Below are positions 49,571 to 57,159 of a DNA stretch of 64,000 nucleotides, in pieces. The notes under the pieces were generated by a model. The model was not told where the DNA came from. It searched no databases and saw only the letters and a list, made by a program, of their open reading frames with translations. Position 1 is the stretch's first letter. Each line of letters starts with the position of its first letter. Origin of the DNA: Eggerthella lenta DSM 2243 (GTDB lineage: Bacteria; Actinomycetota; Coriobacteriia; Coriobacteriales; Eggerthellaceae); contig NC_013204.1 in assembly GCF_000024265.1 (NCBI RefSeq), forward strand, positions 2,856,501 to 2,920,500, given 5' to 3'. Made by a program: the position numbers and the translations under genes.

Positions 49571-50437
49571 ATGGCTGCACAATCGCCCCGCAGACGCGCC
49601 TCGCGCATTCGAACCGCCGCCTACCGACGCCGGCTGTTCGCCCGTCAGACAAATCCGCTCGCCAGCCGCGAGCGCCCGATTTTCAGGCGAAGGCGCGGAC
49701 GCTGGACCGCCGCACGCCTGTGCTTTTTCGGCGCGGCGGCGTTGTTGGCGGGCGCGGTTTCGTTTTCCATGCTGTCGTTTCCCCCGGCCGCAGCCGATAT
49801 AGACGCAGAGAAGCGCGCGGCGCAGGACGTTGCTTCGTTGCAAGAAGACGTCTCGCATCCGCAACGCTCCGCCTCCCTGGAGGTGCCCGCCCTAGCGCAG
49901 AACCCCGAGCTGCCCACTGGCTGCGAGTCGGTGGCGCTGACGAACGCGCTGCTATCGCTCGGGTTCAACCTGGGAAAAACGGATATCGCCGACAACTGGC
50001 TTCCCTTGAGCGAAGACGACTTCGTGACGGCGTTCATGGGCGACCCGCATTCGACCGACGGCCACAGCTGCATGGCCCCGGCAATCGTCCGAACCGCCGA
50101 CGCCTATCTGGCCGCGCAAGGATCTTCCCTGGAGGCGACCGACATAACCGGCTCGTCGCTCGACCAAGTACTCGATCAAGTGGCCGGCGGCAACCCCGTC
50201 ATCGCCTGGTGCACCATAGGGCTGGAGCCGCCCGGCGCCGCCTACCGGACGGCGCGCGAAAACGGCCGCACCTACCGTCTATACGCGAACAGCCACTGCG
50301 TGGTGGTGAGCGGCTACGATTTGAACGAAGGCCTCGTGCTGGTCAGCGACTCGCTGGCCGGCCAGGTGAGCTACGATCTCCAGCAGTTCGCCGTTCGCTA
50401 CTACGAACTGGGCGCGCAAGCCGTGGTCATCGAATAA
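49571..50437 (+). CDS. C39-like cysteine peptidase, membrane-anchored
   Basis: 288 residues. An arginine-rich N-terminus of 48 residues, one membrane helix ('LCFFGAAALLAGAVSFSMLS'), a linker, and a C39_2 domain: catalytic Cys in 'PELPTGCESVALTNALLSLG', His in 'LYANSHCVVVSGYDLNEGLV', and Asp in 'LVSDSLAGQVSYDLQQF'. Such single-domain peptidases act outside the cell on unknown substrates; they differ from ABC-exporter C39 domains. ATG 49571 has an AAAGGTG site. It is divergent from the MerR gene and ends 20 bases before the convergent nfo gene. Confidence 0.88.
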   Translation: MAAQSPRRRASRIRTAAYRRRLFARQTNPLASRERPIFRRRRGRWTAARLCFFGAAALLAGAVSFSMLSFPPAAADIDAEKRAAQDVASLQEDVSHPQRSASLEVPALAQNPELPTGCESVALTNALLSLGFNLGKTDIADNWLPLSEDDFVTAFMGDPHSTDGHSCMAPAIVRTADAYLAAQGSSLEATDITGSSLDQVLDQVAGGNPVIAWCTIGLEPPGAAYRTARENGRTYRLYANSHCVVVSGYDLNEGLVLVSDSLAGQVSYDLQQFAVRYYELGAQAVVIE

Positions 50438-50457
50438 GCGGCCGCGCGAACGCTCGC

Positions 50458-51291
50458 CTATTCATGCGCCCTGCGCAGCGCGGCGATCTCTTCGGCGTAG
50501 CCTGCGAGATCCGGGTTGGGGGTCTCCAGGTAGAACGGCAGGTCGCGCAGCTTCGGATGGTTCGTCACGGCGGCCAGGGCTTTGAAGCCGATCTCGCCTT
50601 CGCCGATGCGGGCATGGCGGTCCTTATGCGAACCGCGGGCATTCATGCTGTCGTTGAGGTGGATGGCATGCAAACGGTCGAGCCCGATCACACGGTCGAA
50701 CTCCTCCAGCACGCCGTCGAGGTCGCCCACGATGTCGTAGCCCGCGTCCCACACGTGGCACGTGTCCAGACACACGCCCACGTGGCTCTCCAGCTCCACC
50801 TGCGCGATGATGGCCGCCAGCTCCTCGAACGTGCCGCCGATCTCGCTGCCTTTCCCCGCCATCGTCTCCAATAGCAACGTGGTGGTCTGATGCGGCAGCA
50901 GGCTCTGGTTCAGCGCGTCGGCGATCTTGGCGATGGCAACCTCGCACGGCTGGCCGACAGCGCTGCCGGGATGCATGTTGTACAGCTGATGCGGCGTCTC
51001 CTCCATACGGCCGAGGCCCTCGGCCAGCACCATGAGCGCGAAATCGCGCGTCTGCTGCTTGTCGGAGGCGGGGTTCAGCGTGTAAGGCGCGTGCGCCAGG
51101 ATGCGCTCGATGCCATGCTCGGGCGCATAGGCGGCAAAGGCCGCGATGTCTTTCGGGTCGATGGCCTTCGCACGGCCGCCGCGCGGGTTGCGCGTGAAGA
51201 ACTGGAACGTGTTGGCGTCGATGGACACGGCGTCCTTCGCCATGTGGAGATAGCCCTTCGCGCTTGAGAGGTGGCAGCCGATGGTGAACAT
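50458..51291 (-). CDS. nfo: Deoxyribonuclease IV (AP endonuclease)
   Basis: 277 residues, TIM-barrel endonuclease IV. Metal and active-site segments: 'IGCHLSSAKGYLHMA', 'ILAHAPYTLNPAS', 'LLLETMAGKGSEIGGTFEEL', 'GVCLDTCHVWDAGYDI', 'HAIHLNDSMNARGSHKDRHA' and 'GEGEIGFKAL'. It cuts at abasic sites in base-excision repair using three zinc ions. An AAAGGATG site precedes ATG 51291. A copy of its start region, including the first seven codons, stands 132 bases upstream. Confidence 0.95.
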   Translation of the reverse strand: MFTIGCHLSSAKGYLHMAKDAVSIDANTFQFFTRNPRGGRAKAIDPKDIAAFAAYAPEHGIERILAHAPYTLNPASDKQQTRDFALMVLAEGLGRMEETPHQLYNMHPGSAVGQPCEVAIAKIADALNQSLLPHQTTTLLLETMAGKGSEIGGTFEELAAIIAQVELESHVGVCLDTCHVWDAGYDIVGDLDGVLEEFDRVIGLDRLHAIHLNDSMNARGSHKDRHARIGEGEIGFKALAAVTNHPKLRDLPFYLETPNPDLAGYAEEIAALRRAHE

Positions 51292-51651
51292 GCCCGCATC
51301 CTTTCCGATGGTTTAATCGTGACGCACATAGTAGCATATAGGAGCGCCGGACCGAACGGCTCGTGTGCAATGTCGCAGGTTCTACGCGTTCGCGCGAGCC
51401 CGGTGGCATCCGATGGTGAACATGTGGCGAGATCCTTCCGATCAGGGAGCTTTCCCGCCATCGTAGCGCCCGGCCGTCGCCGCGCGGCACCGGCGAGCGC
51501 CGCTGAACCCACTTGTTGGAAGGCCGTTGAAGAACCGTGCAGCCGAGCGCAATCCGACCGAGCGGCGGCGAAGCGGCCGTACGGTCTGCGATAGTGTCGG
51601 TCGTCTGCAAGGTTCGCCCGACGCGCGCGGCAAGCCGCCGAAAACCCCGCG
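51292..51651. other. Region upstream of nfo carrying a duplicated nfo start
   Basis: No complete gene. Positions 51403-51423 read ATGTTCACCATCGGATGCCAC on the minus strand (given in part), one base different from the true nfo start at 51271-51291, and the ribosome-site regions match too (ATCGGAAAGGAT versus ATCGGAAGGAT). The copy would encode only MFTIGCHRARANA before a stop. The rest holds no recognisable feature up to the SdpI promoter. Confidence 0.7.
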
Positions 51652-51684
51652 TTGACGCCCCCCCCCCCCCGGACGATCTATACT
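51652..51684 (+). promoter_or_regulatory. Putative phase-variable promoter of the sdpI-like gene
   Basis: TTGACG (51652-51657) and TATACT (51679-51684) are separated by 21 bases, 13 of which are an unbroken C run (51658-51670) followed by GGACGATC. Optimal sigma-70 spacing is about 17, so loss of four C would give a consensus-like spacer. This is the known architecture of promoters that switch by slipped-strand mispairing. The start codon lies 47 bases downstream. Confidence 0.75.
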
Positions 51685-51731
51685 GGAAGGCGAGAGAGCC
51701 GCTGAAAGGGAGCGAACCGAAAGGACGCATC

Positions 51732-52382
51732 ATGAAGAAGGGCTACATCGCCGTCGGCGTTCTGTTCGCTATCGACGTCGCCGTTACGGCGGCGTTCGTG
51801 GCGATCATGCCCGACCAGGTGCCGGTCCATTTCACGGGCGGCGAGATCGACCGCATCGGCAGCAGGTTCGAAAGCTTCACCGCGCCCGCTCTCGCGCTTG
51901 CGTTCGGCCTGTTCATGATGTTGCTTACGAGGTTCGGCGACGAAGGCAACCGCGCAACCATGATGAAGCTGACCGTCGGCATGCAGGCGATCTTCATCGC
52001 CGTGACGGTGTTCGCATCCCTGAACATCCTGTCGCACGACGTTTCGGATATCTCCCTCGGCGCTCCCGACGCCGGCATGTCGAAGATCGCCGCTTTCGTC
52101 ATCGGCGCCACGCTGCTGTTCCTCGGCTACCTCATGCCCAAAGCGACCCGCAACTCGGCCTTCGGCGTTCGCCTGCCGTGGACCCAGAAAAGCGATGCCG
52201 CGTGGCAGAAAGGCCAGCGCTTCGGCGCGCGCACGTCCATCCCCGCCGGCATCCTCATGATCGTCTGCGGCATCCTCTTCGACGGCGATCTCGCATTCGC
52301 CGCCACCATGGTCGTCTTTGCAGCCTGGGCGCTCATCAGCATCATCGGCTCGTACTTCGCGTGCAAGGACATCGATGCCTGA
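51732..52382 (+). CDS. SdpI family membrane protein (DUF1648 plus SdpI domains)
   Basis: 216 residues with about six membrane helices. Residues 8-55 are DUF1648-like ('IMPDQVPVHFTGGEIDRI'), and the C-terminal part is SdpI-like: 'LLFLGYLMPKATRNSAFGVR', 'LPWTQKSDAAWQKGQRFGAR'. In Bacillus, SdpI gives immunity to the SdpC toxin and passes a signal to its repressor; whether this homologue protects against a toxin is unknown. ATG 51732 has an AAAGGA site. It is transcribed alone from the C-tract promoter. No SdpC-like gene or ArsR-type repressor is adjacent. Confidence 0.88.
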   Translation: MKKGYIAVGVLFAIDVAVTAAFVAIMPDQVPVHFTGGEIDRIGSRFESFTAPALALAFGLFMMLLTRFGDEGNRATMMKLTVGMQAIFIAVTVFASLNILSHDVSDISLGAPDAGMSKIAAFVIGATLLFLGYLMPKATRNSAFGVRLPWTQKSDAAWQKGQRFGARTSIPAGILMIVCGILFDGDLAFAATMVVFAAWALISIIGSYFACKDIDA

Positions 52383-52483
52383 GCGGTTGATGAATCTCCA
52401 CCGTTTGTTCGATTGCGCTTGCTGGCTCCAACCTGTATTATGTAGGCATTCGGGCTGGTCGAAAGATCCGGGCCTGACGGGAA

Positions 52484-52503
52484 GGCGGAGGTTTTTCTCC
52501 GCC
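52484..52503 (+). terminator. Hairpin after the sdpI-like gene
   Basis: GGCGGAG (52484-52490) and CTCCGCC (52497-52503) with a GTTTTT loop. It lies 100 bases after the sdpI-like stop and before the convergent ecfT gene. The T run is in the loop, not after it, so termination efficiency is uncertain. Confidence 0.45.
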
Positions 52504-52549
52504 ACTTCTATCTCTGGAGTTCCAGGCTAGCGAACCGCTTCCGCAGCCG

Positions 52550-53320
52550 TTACAGCAGCACTCCCAGGGCCACGGCGATCGCAACGAGCGCGAGGGATCC
52601 CGCCATCGCGGCCACGTCGGCTGCGACGAACGGGTACTCCTTGTAGCCGCTTGTCGCGGTGCGCAGGTTGAAGCCGCGCACCTCCGCGGCTATGGCGGCG
52701 CTGTTGGTCTTGCGCACCGACGACACCAGCAGCGGCACGCACAGCGGCACCATCAGGCGCACCTTCCGCACGATGCCGCCCGCGTCGAACTCCACGCCGC
52801 GCGCCGTCTGCGCTTCCATGATGCCCTTCATGTCGTTCATGAACATCGGGATGAAATGGATGGTGGATGTGAAGGTGAACGCGTACTTGTACGGCACGTG
52901 CAGCACCTTCACCACGGCGTTCGTGATGTCGTTCATCTTGGTGACGTAGAACACGAGGAACAGCGGGATGGCCGCAGCCACGAGGCGCACCACCGTGGTC
53001 AACGCCGCCAGCAGACTGCCCGTGCCGACGTAGCCCCACGGCAGCTCTACCAGCACCGCGCCGCTGGGCGTCGTGAGCACCTGCACTACAGCCAAGATCA
53101 GCGAGAACGCGAACACCGCCTTCGCCAGACCGATGGCGGGCCTCACCATGCCGCACGTCGCGGCCAGCGCGAAGCCTGCCGCCAGCAGCACGGCCAAGAA
53201 CGCGAGGTTGCTGGAGCAGAAGCACGCGAGCGCGAACGCCGCGGCCGCCGCCAGCTTGGCCACCGGGTTCATGCGATGCAGCGGACTGGTGCCGGGCACG
53301 TATTCCAGAAACGAGCTCAT
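52550..53320 (-). CDS. ECF transporter transmembrane component (EcfT)
   Basis: 256 residues with five to six membrane helices. The coupling-helix motifs 'GIMEAQTARGVEFDAGG' and 'SVRKTNSAAIAAEVRGFN' correspond to the two Ala-Arg-Gly elements by which EcfT contacts the ATPases. It joins the S component to the two ATP-binding subunits encoded upstream. ATG 53320 overlaps the ATPase stop in ATGA and has an AAAGGAG site 8 bases upstream. Last gene of the S-A-A-T operon. Confidence 0.93.
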   Translation of the reverse strand: MSSFLEYVPGTSPLHRMNPVAKLAAAAAFALACFCSSNLAFLAVLLAAGFALAATCGMVRPAIGLAKAVFAFSLILAVVQVLTTPSGAVLVELPWGYVGTGSLLAALTTVVRLVAAAIPLFLVFYVTKMNDITNAVVKVLHVPYKYAFTFTSTIHFIPMFMNDMKGIMEAQTARGVEFDAGGIVRKVRLMVPLCVPLLVSSVRKTNSAAIAAEVRGFNLRTATSGYKEYPFVAADVAAMAGSLALVAIAVALGVLL

Positions 53321-54165
53321 GCGCACACGCTCCTTTCGCTCGTCCGAACTTCCTCCATGACGGCCGCGGCCATCTCGTCCAGCGTGTTGGCGCGGCCGAC
53401 GGGCCCGTCCGCGAGGTGCGGCATCTCGCGGCCCAGCTCAAGCGACAGCTCCACGATCTGCGGCGGGACGAGCGAGGCGCGCTCGAGCGTTTCACGGTTG
53501 CGCAGCACGTCGAACGTGGGAGCGTCGTCCACCACCTCGCCGCCGCTCATCACGATGCAACGCGCCGCGTAATCGGCCACCACCTCCATGTCGTGGCACA
53601 CCATGACCACCGTGGTGCCTCGCTCGTGGATGCGGCGGATGATGTCCATGACCTTCACGCACTCGCGATAGTCCAGGCCGGTGGTCGGCTCGTCGAGCAC
53701 CACCACCGGCGGCGCGAGCACCACGATGGACGCCAGCGCCAGCAGCTGGCGGGCGCCGCGGTTCAACAGGAACGGGTCGTCGTCGGGGTCGAAGGCGAAC
53801 TCCTCGACGATCGCGTCGACGCGCGAGTCGGCGTCCGGTCCGTCCAGCCCCAGCGCTTTGAAGCCGAACAGCAGCTCCTCGCGCACCGTGTTGCAGCAGA
53901 TCTGGCTGTCGGGGTTCTGGAACAAAAAGCCCACGCGGCGGGCCAGCTCGCTGGTGCGCAGGTCGCTCGTGGGGACGCCGTCGATGAGCACCTGGCCGGC
54001 ATCGGGCTTGAGCAGGCCGTTCATCAGGCGCATCGTGGTGGACTTCCCCGCCCCGTTCGTGCCGACGAACGCGACGAACTCGCCGTCGCGGATGGTGAAG
54101 CTCACGCCTTTCAGGATGGGAGCCGACCCGTCGTAGGACGCGTGCACGTCGCGGAACTCGATCAT
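53317..54165 (-). CDS. ECF transporter ATPase subunit (second)
   Basis: 282 residues. Walker A 'FVGTNGAGKSTTMRLMNGLL', Q-loop 'VGFLFQNPDSQI', Walker B 'VVVLDEPTTGLDYRECVKVM' and switch His in 'VVMVCHDMEVVADYA'. The ABC signature is unusual: 'LLNRGARQLLALASIVV' lacks the normal LSGGQ and reads NRGARQ. The partner ATPase has a standard LSGGQ, so the pair may be functionally asymmetric, as in some ECF systems. ATG 54165 follows GGAGG and overlaps the previous gene by 4 bases. Confidence 0.93.
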   Translation of the reverse strand: MIEFRDVHASYDGSAPILKGVSFTIRDGEFVAFVGTNGAGKSTTMRLMNGLLKPDAGQVLIDGVPTSDLRTSELARRVGFLFQNPDSQICCNTVREELLFGFKALGLDGPDADSRVDAIVEEFAFDPDDDPFLLNRGARQLLALASIVVLAPPVVVLDEPTTGLDYRECVKVMDIIRRIHERGTTVVMVCHDMEVVADYAARCIVMSGGEVVDDAPTFDVLRNRETLERASLVPPQIVELSLELGREMPHLADGPVGRANTLDEMAAAVMEEVRTSERSVCA

Positions 54166-55001
54166 GCGAGCACCTCCTTCAACGCCTCGCGCGCCTCGCG
54201 CACGTTACGGACGGGCGCGCCGGCGTACAGGCCTTCAGCGCGCAGGCGGTTCATGAGCGTGGTCGAACGCGGGCAGTTCACGCCGATGGCCTTCAGCTCG
54301 TCCGAATGTTCCAGCACCTGCGCGGGGGCGTCGGCGAAGCGAATCCGCCCCTCGTCGACGACGACCAGCATATCGGCGTACTGGGACAACAGCGCGATCT
54401 TCTGCTCCACCACCACGACGGTGGCGCCATGCTCGCGCGCATAGCGCGCCAAGAGGTCGAACACAGTGCGCGAACTCAGAGGATCGAGTTCGGCGGTAGG
54501 CTCGTCCAGCACGAGCACCCGCGGGTTCAGCGCCAGGACGGACGCGATGGCCACCTTCTGCTTCTGCCCGCCCGACAGCGACGAGATCACGCGGTCGCGC
54601 ACCTCGGAGATGCCCATGTCGGCCAGCGCCTGCGCCACGCGATCCTCGATCTGGCCGCGCGGCACGCCGAAGTTTTCCAGGCCGTACAGGATCTCGTCCT
54701 CCACGACCGACGTGACGAACTGGCTGTCGACGTCCTGGCAGACGCTGCCCACCAGCCGCGACACGTCGGTGAGCGCGACTTCGCAGGTGTCCAGCCCGTC
54801 GACGACGACGGAGCCGTAGAAGTCGCCCGGATAGCAATGCGGGATGATGCCGTTCAGCGCGTAGGTCAGCGTGGATTTGCCCGAGCCGGCCGCCCCGGTG
54901 ATCCCGACGAACGCGCCGTCGGGAATGTCGAGGTCGATGCCGCTGACCACCGGGCGGTCGCCCTCGCGGTACCGGAACGTGAAGTCGCGTATCTTGATCA
55001 T
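54162..55001 (-). CDS. ECF transporter ATPase subunit (first)
   Basis: 279 residues. Walker A 'ITGAAGSGKSTLTYALNGII', Q-loop 'VGSVCQDVDSQFVTSVVEDE', canonical signature 'SSLSGGQKQKVAIASVLALN', Walker B 'VLVLDEPTAELDPLSSRTVF', and an H-loop position occupied by Gln ('VVVVEQKIALLSQYADML'), so the switch residue is not His. With the neighbouring ATPase, in which the signature rather than the H-loop is altered, this suggests one complete and one degenerate ATP site. It starts 81 bases after the S component, with a hairpin between. Confidence 0.93.
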   Translation of the reverse strand: MIKIRDFTFRYREGDRPVVSGIDLDIPDGAFVGITGAAGSGKSTLTYALNGIIPHCYPGDFYGSVVVDGLDTCEVALTDVSRLVGSVCQDVDSQFVTSVVEDEILYGLENFGVPRGQIEDRVAQALADMGISEVRDRVISSLSGGQKQKVAIASVLALNPRVLVLDEPTAELDPLSSRTVFDLLARYAREHGATVVVVEQKIALLSQYADMLVVVDEGRIRFADAPAQVLEHSDELKAIGVNCPRSTTLMNRLRAEGLYAGAPVRNVREAREALKEVLA

Positions 55002-55019
55002 GAAAGAGTCTTTCTGGGG

Positions 55020-55046
55020 TCGCAGGTTGGCGTAGTGAGTCAGCGA
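55020..55046 (+). repeat. Second copy of the CGCAGGTTGGCG repeat
   Basis: TCGCAGGTTGGCGTAGTGAG then TCAGCGAGG matches 29327-29354 except at about three positions. Here the large palindrome that follows the other copy is absent. It lies between the S component and the first ATPase gene. Confidence 0.6.
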
Positions 55047-55055
55047 GGCGGGCTG

Positions 55056-55080
55056 TTTCGCCGTTCGGAGAACGGCGAAA
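55056..55080 (-). terminator. Intercistronic hairpin after the S component
   Basis: TTTCGCCGTT (55056-55065) and AACGGCGAAA (55071-55080) form a perfect 10-base stem 2 bases past the S-component stop. There is no T tract, so it may instead adjust the S-to-ATPase expression ratio by stabilising the upstream mRNA. Confidence 0.5.
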
Positions 55081-55082
55081 CC

Positions 55083-55709
55083 CTAGCGCTTCAGCACCTT
55101 CTTCAGCGGCATGGCCAGGACTTGGACGAGGATGCAGTTGAACGTGGCGGTGCCGAAGACGATGGCGGCGTACGTGGCCAGGGCCACCATGACGTCGCCG
55201 CCCGTGGACACCACGTTGATGTAGACGGACAGCAGGGCGAAGGTGCCGCCGGACACCACCGTGGAGACGAACGTGTTCACCAGCGGGTTGAGGTCGAGCT
55301 TGCCGCCGATGCGCAGGGGCACCTTGATCAGCAAGCCGCAGGCGAGCGCGCCCAGGACCTCGGAGGGGATGTTCAGAAGCGGCGTGGCGTTCAACAGGGG
55401 GATCTGGCAGATGAGGCCGGCCAGCAGGCCGATGACCAGGGCCTGTCCCAGCTTCGGACGGGTCAGGATGATGGCCAGGCAGTACATCGCGATGATGAAG
55501 TTCGGCTTCATGCCCATCGACGAGAGCAGCGAGCCCACCGTCAGCTTGAGCACCGCGCCCGCGGCCAGCAGCACGGCGATGAGGATGAGGTCCTGCGTGG
55601 ACAGGCCCGCCCTGCTCGGCGCCGCCGCCACTTCGCGCTTGCGCGGCGCTGACGCCTCGCCTGCCGTCGCCGTTTGCGTCGCAACCTCGCGCTTGATCTG
55701 CTGTTCCAT
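55083..55709 (-). CDS. ECF S component, TrpP-like tryptophan transporter
   Basis: 208 residues: a charged N-terminal 45 residues, then five to six membrane helices. The core 'LILIAVLLAAGAVLKLTVGS', 'GMKPNFIIAMYCLAIILTRP' and 'LLAGLICQIPLLNATPLLNI' resembles TrpP (YhaG) proteins, the tryptophan transporters of Firmicutes. The T-box leader upstream with a UGG specifier supports tryptophan as substrate, and the downstream A-A-T genes complete a dedicated ECF transporter. ATG 55709 has a GAGG site; the longer open frame to 55781 overlaps the leader. Assignment rests on sequence plus regulation. Confidence 0.82.
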   Translation of the reverse strand: MEQQIKREVATQTATAGEASAPRKREVAAAPSRAGLSTQDLILIAVLLAAGAVLKLTVGSLLSSMGMKPNFIIAMYCLAIILTRPKLGQALVIGLLAGLICQIPLLNATPLLNIPSEVLGALACGLLIKVPLRIGGKLDLNPLVNTFVSTVVSGGTFALLSVYINVVSTGGDVMVALATYAAIVFGTATFNCILVQVLAMPLKKVLKR

Positions 55710-55850
55710 GTTCCTCAATCCTCTCTTGGCGGAGTCCCCGCCGGTCGCGTGCCCCTCCCGGGGCGTCTGGTTTGCCGGCACGAACTTCGCGGACGAGGAT
55801 CACTCCGCGCAATCAACCTCATGGCCTCGGCGCTGTGCGCCCCCGCAATG

Positions 55851-56150
55851 AAAAAGACCTGTCCTTCTCATCGAAGGACAGGTCTTGTAAACCTGCGGTG
55901 CCACCTTCACAGTTGATTCCGCGATGCAGAACCCTCTCACGAACATGCCAACACATGTTCTGCCCTTAACGCAGGCTCACGGTCCAGATACTCGGTCAGC
56001 CCGGCCGCTTGCGCGCCGCGCCTTCCTTTCCCCTTTCCCTCGGCGATCCATTTACCATCCAGCTTACTGCGGGAATCCCAGCTGCGCCCGCTCTCTGTGA
56101 GTGCTCATGACGGCTTGACCTTCGCCTCATCGGTTTCAAGGTATTAAGTT
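55851..56150 (-). ncRNA. T-box riboswitch leader, probably tRNA-Trp specific
   Basis: On the minus strand the T-box consensus appears as GGTGGCACCGC (55895-55905). Downstream is a terminator: 13-base arms AAGACCTGTCCTT (55854-55866) and its complement (55874-55886), ending in a T run at 55851-55855. Upstream, a Stem-I-like region includes CAGAGAGCGGG, and TGG (56048-56050) sits in a bulge between AAA and ATCGCC, where TCGCC can pair with GGCGA 5' of it. The specifier UGG fits tryptophan. Uncharged tRNA-Trp should favour the antiterminator and switch on the transporter. Confidence 0.88.
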
Positions 56151-56159
56151 GTGGCGCAA

Positions 56160-56190
56160 ACTATAGCACAGTGTTAGGAAAAGCTGTCAA
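56160..56190 (-). promoter_or_regulatory. Promoter of the T-box/ECF operon
   Basis: Leftward TTGACA (56185-56190), a 19-base spacer and TATAGT (56160-56165), preceded by TGC to give an extended -10. It lies directly upstream of the T-box leader. Confidence 0.7.
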
Positions 56191-56225
56191 GAAGTTTTTC
56201 ACAGCATCCGTCGGACGTGTCCGGC

Positions 56226-56319
56226 GTGCCAAAGGGACGGGTGTCTTGACACACGCCCCTTTGGCACCATTCCCTTGATACCATCAAAGCGTGTCAAATC
56301 ACCCGTCCCCTTGACACGC
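56226..56319. repeat. Paired palindromes at the 3' end of the tetR gene
   Basis: Hairpin one (56226-56267) has 20-base arms starting GTGCCAAAGGG with two mismatches. Hairpin two (56289-56319) has perfect arms GCGTGTCAA/TTGACACGC. The second supplies the last codons and the stop of the TetR gene. The GTGTCAAGGGGACGGGTG text looks like a REP-type mobile palindrome. The pair may also terminate tetR. Confidence 0.65.
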
Positions 56320-56946
56320 CTTGTCGCCGGCCGACAGGTACGCGGCGACAAGGCGGCGCGTTTCGGCCGCCGACGGCTCCAAATCGCCGCACACGGTCAG
56401 CATTGAGCGAGTGCGGGCGAGGCCGATAGCGGTCGACGACGCCACAAGCGCCTCCTCCTCCACCGAGCGATCCGTCAGCATACGCCGTTCGGGGCACTCG
56501 GCTAAATGCGCGCGCAAAGCGTCGGCCATGGAGCGCTGAATAGCCAATATGTCGCGCTGACCTTGAAAGAACAGCTGAGGCATGGAGCGCAGCGCTTCGC
56601 GTCGCAGGTTCACAATGCCCTCGTCCACGCCCGAAGCGGCGCCCGTTCCCACTACGCCGACCAACACGTCGAGGTAGCAGGCTTCGCTATGCTCTTCGAG
56701 GATGCGAACCAGCTGTTCGTCGTCGGGAAACGAGTCCAGACGACCCATGATGGCGGCCGCTTTCGATGGGAAGTAGTTGAAGAACGTCTTCTTGGAGATC
56801 TCGGCACGGGCGCAGATGTCCTCTACCGTCACGCCGTCGTAGCCCCGTTCGATGACCAGCTCTAACGCCGCTCGCTCCACCGAAAGCCTGGCTTTGAGCT
56901 TCTTACGATACCGCAGGCCTTCCGCCGACGGCTTTGTCTGTTCCAC
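56299..56946 (-). CDS. TetR family transcriptional regulator
   Basis: 215 residues. The HTH is 'LSVERAALELVIERGYDGVT' followed by 'VEDICARAEISKKTFFNYFP', then 'SKAAAIMGRLDSFPDDEQLV' leading into a helical ligand domain. GTG 56946 lies after an AAAGGG site. It is divergent from the MFS-CBS exporter gene, which it probably represses; a palindrome at 57038 lies between them. Its final residues 'ACQGDG' are encoded by a palindromic repeat, so the C-terminus may differ from close relatives. Confidence 0.93.
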   Translation of the reverse strand: MEQTKPSAEGLRYRKKLKARLSVERAALELVIERGYDGVTVEDICARAEISKKTFFNYFPSKAAAIMGRLDSFPDDEQLVRILEEHSEACYLDVLVGVVGTGAASGVDEGIVNLRREALRSMPQLFFQGQRDILAIQRSMADALRAHLAECPERRMLTDRSVEEEALVASSTAIGLARTRSMLTVCGDLEPSAAETRRLVAAYLSAGDKACQGDG

Positions 56947-57037
56947 GTTGCGCGCACCCTTTCATCGCCGCGATGTGCCGTTTCGGTGCAGGGTACCACA
57001 ACTTTACTGCCGAGCACTTTTCATCTACCGAATGAAT

Positions 57038-57056
57038 ATTTATACTGAGTGTAAAT
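57038..57056. promoter_or_regulatory. Candidate TetR operator
   Basis: ATTTATACTGAGTGTAAAT is an 8-base inverted repeat around TGA with one mismatch, in the 213-base divergent region between the tetR and MFS genes. The size and position fit a TetR-family operator. Confidence 0.55.
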
Positions 57057-57159
57057 CACGTCAACCGCATGACAACGGGCGTCTTTGAAGTCGGGTTAGC
57101 TGCAAGCTCCCCTTCAAAGGCGTTTTTGTTCGCAGCGCACATTCGGAAGGAACAGGTAT

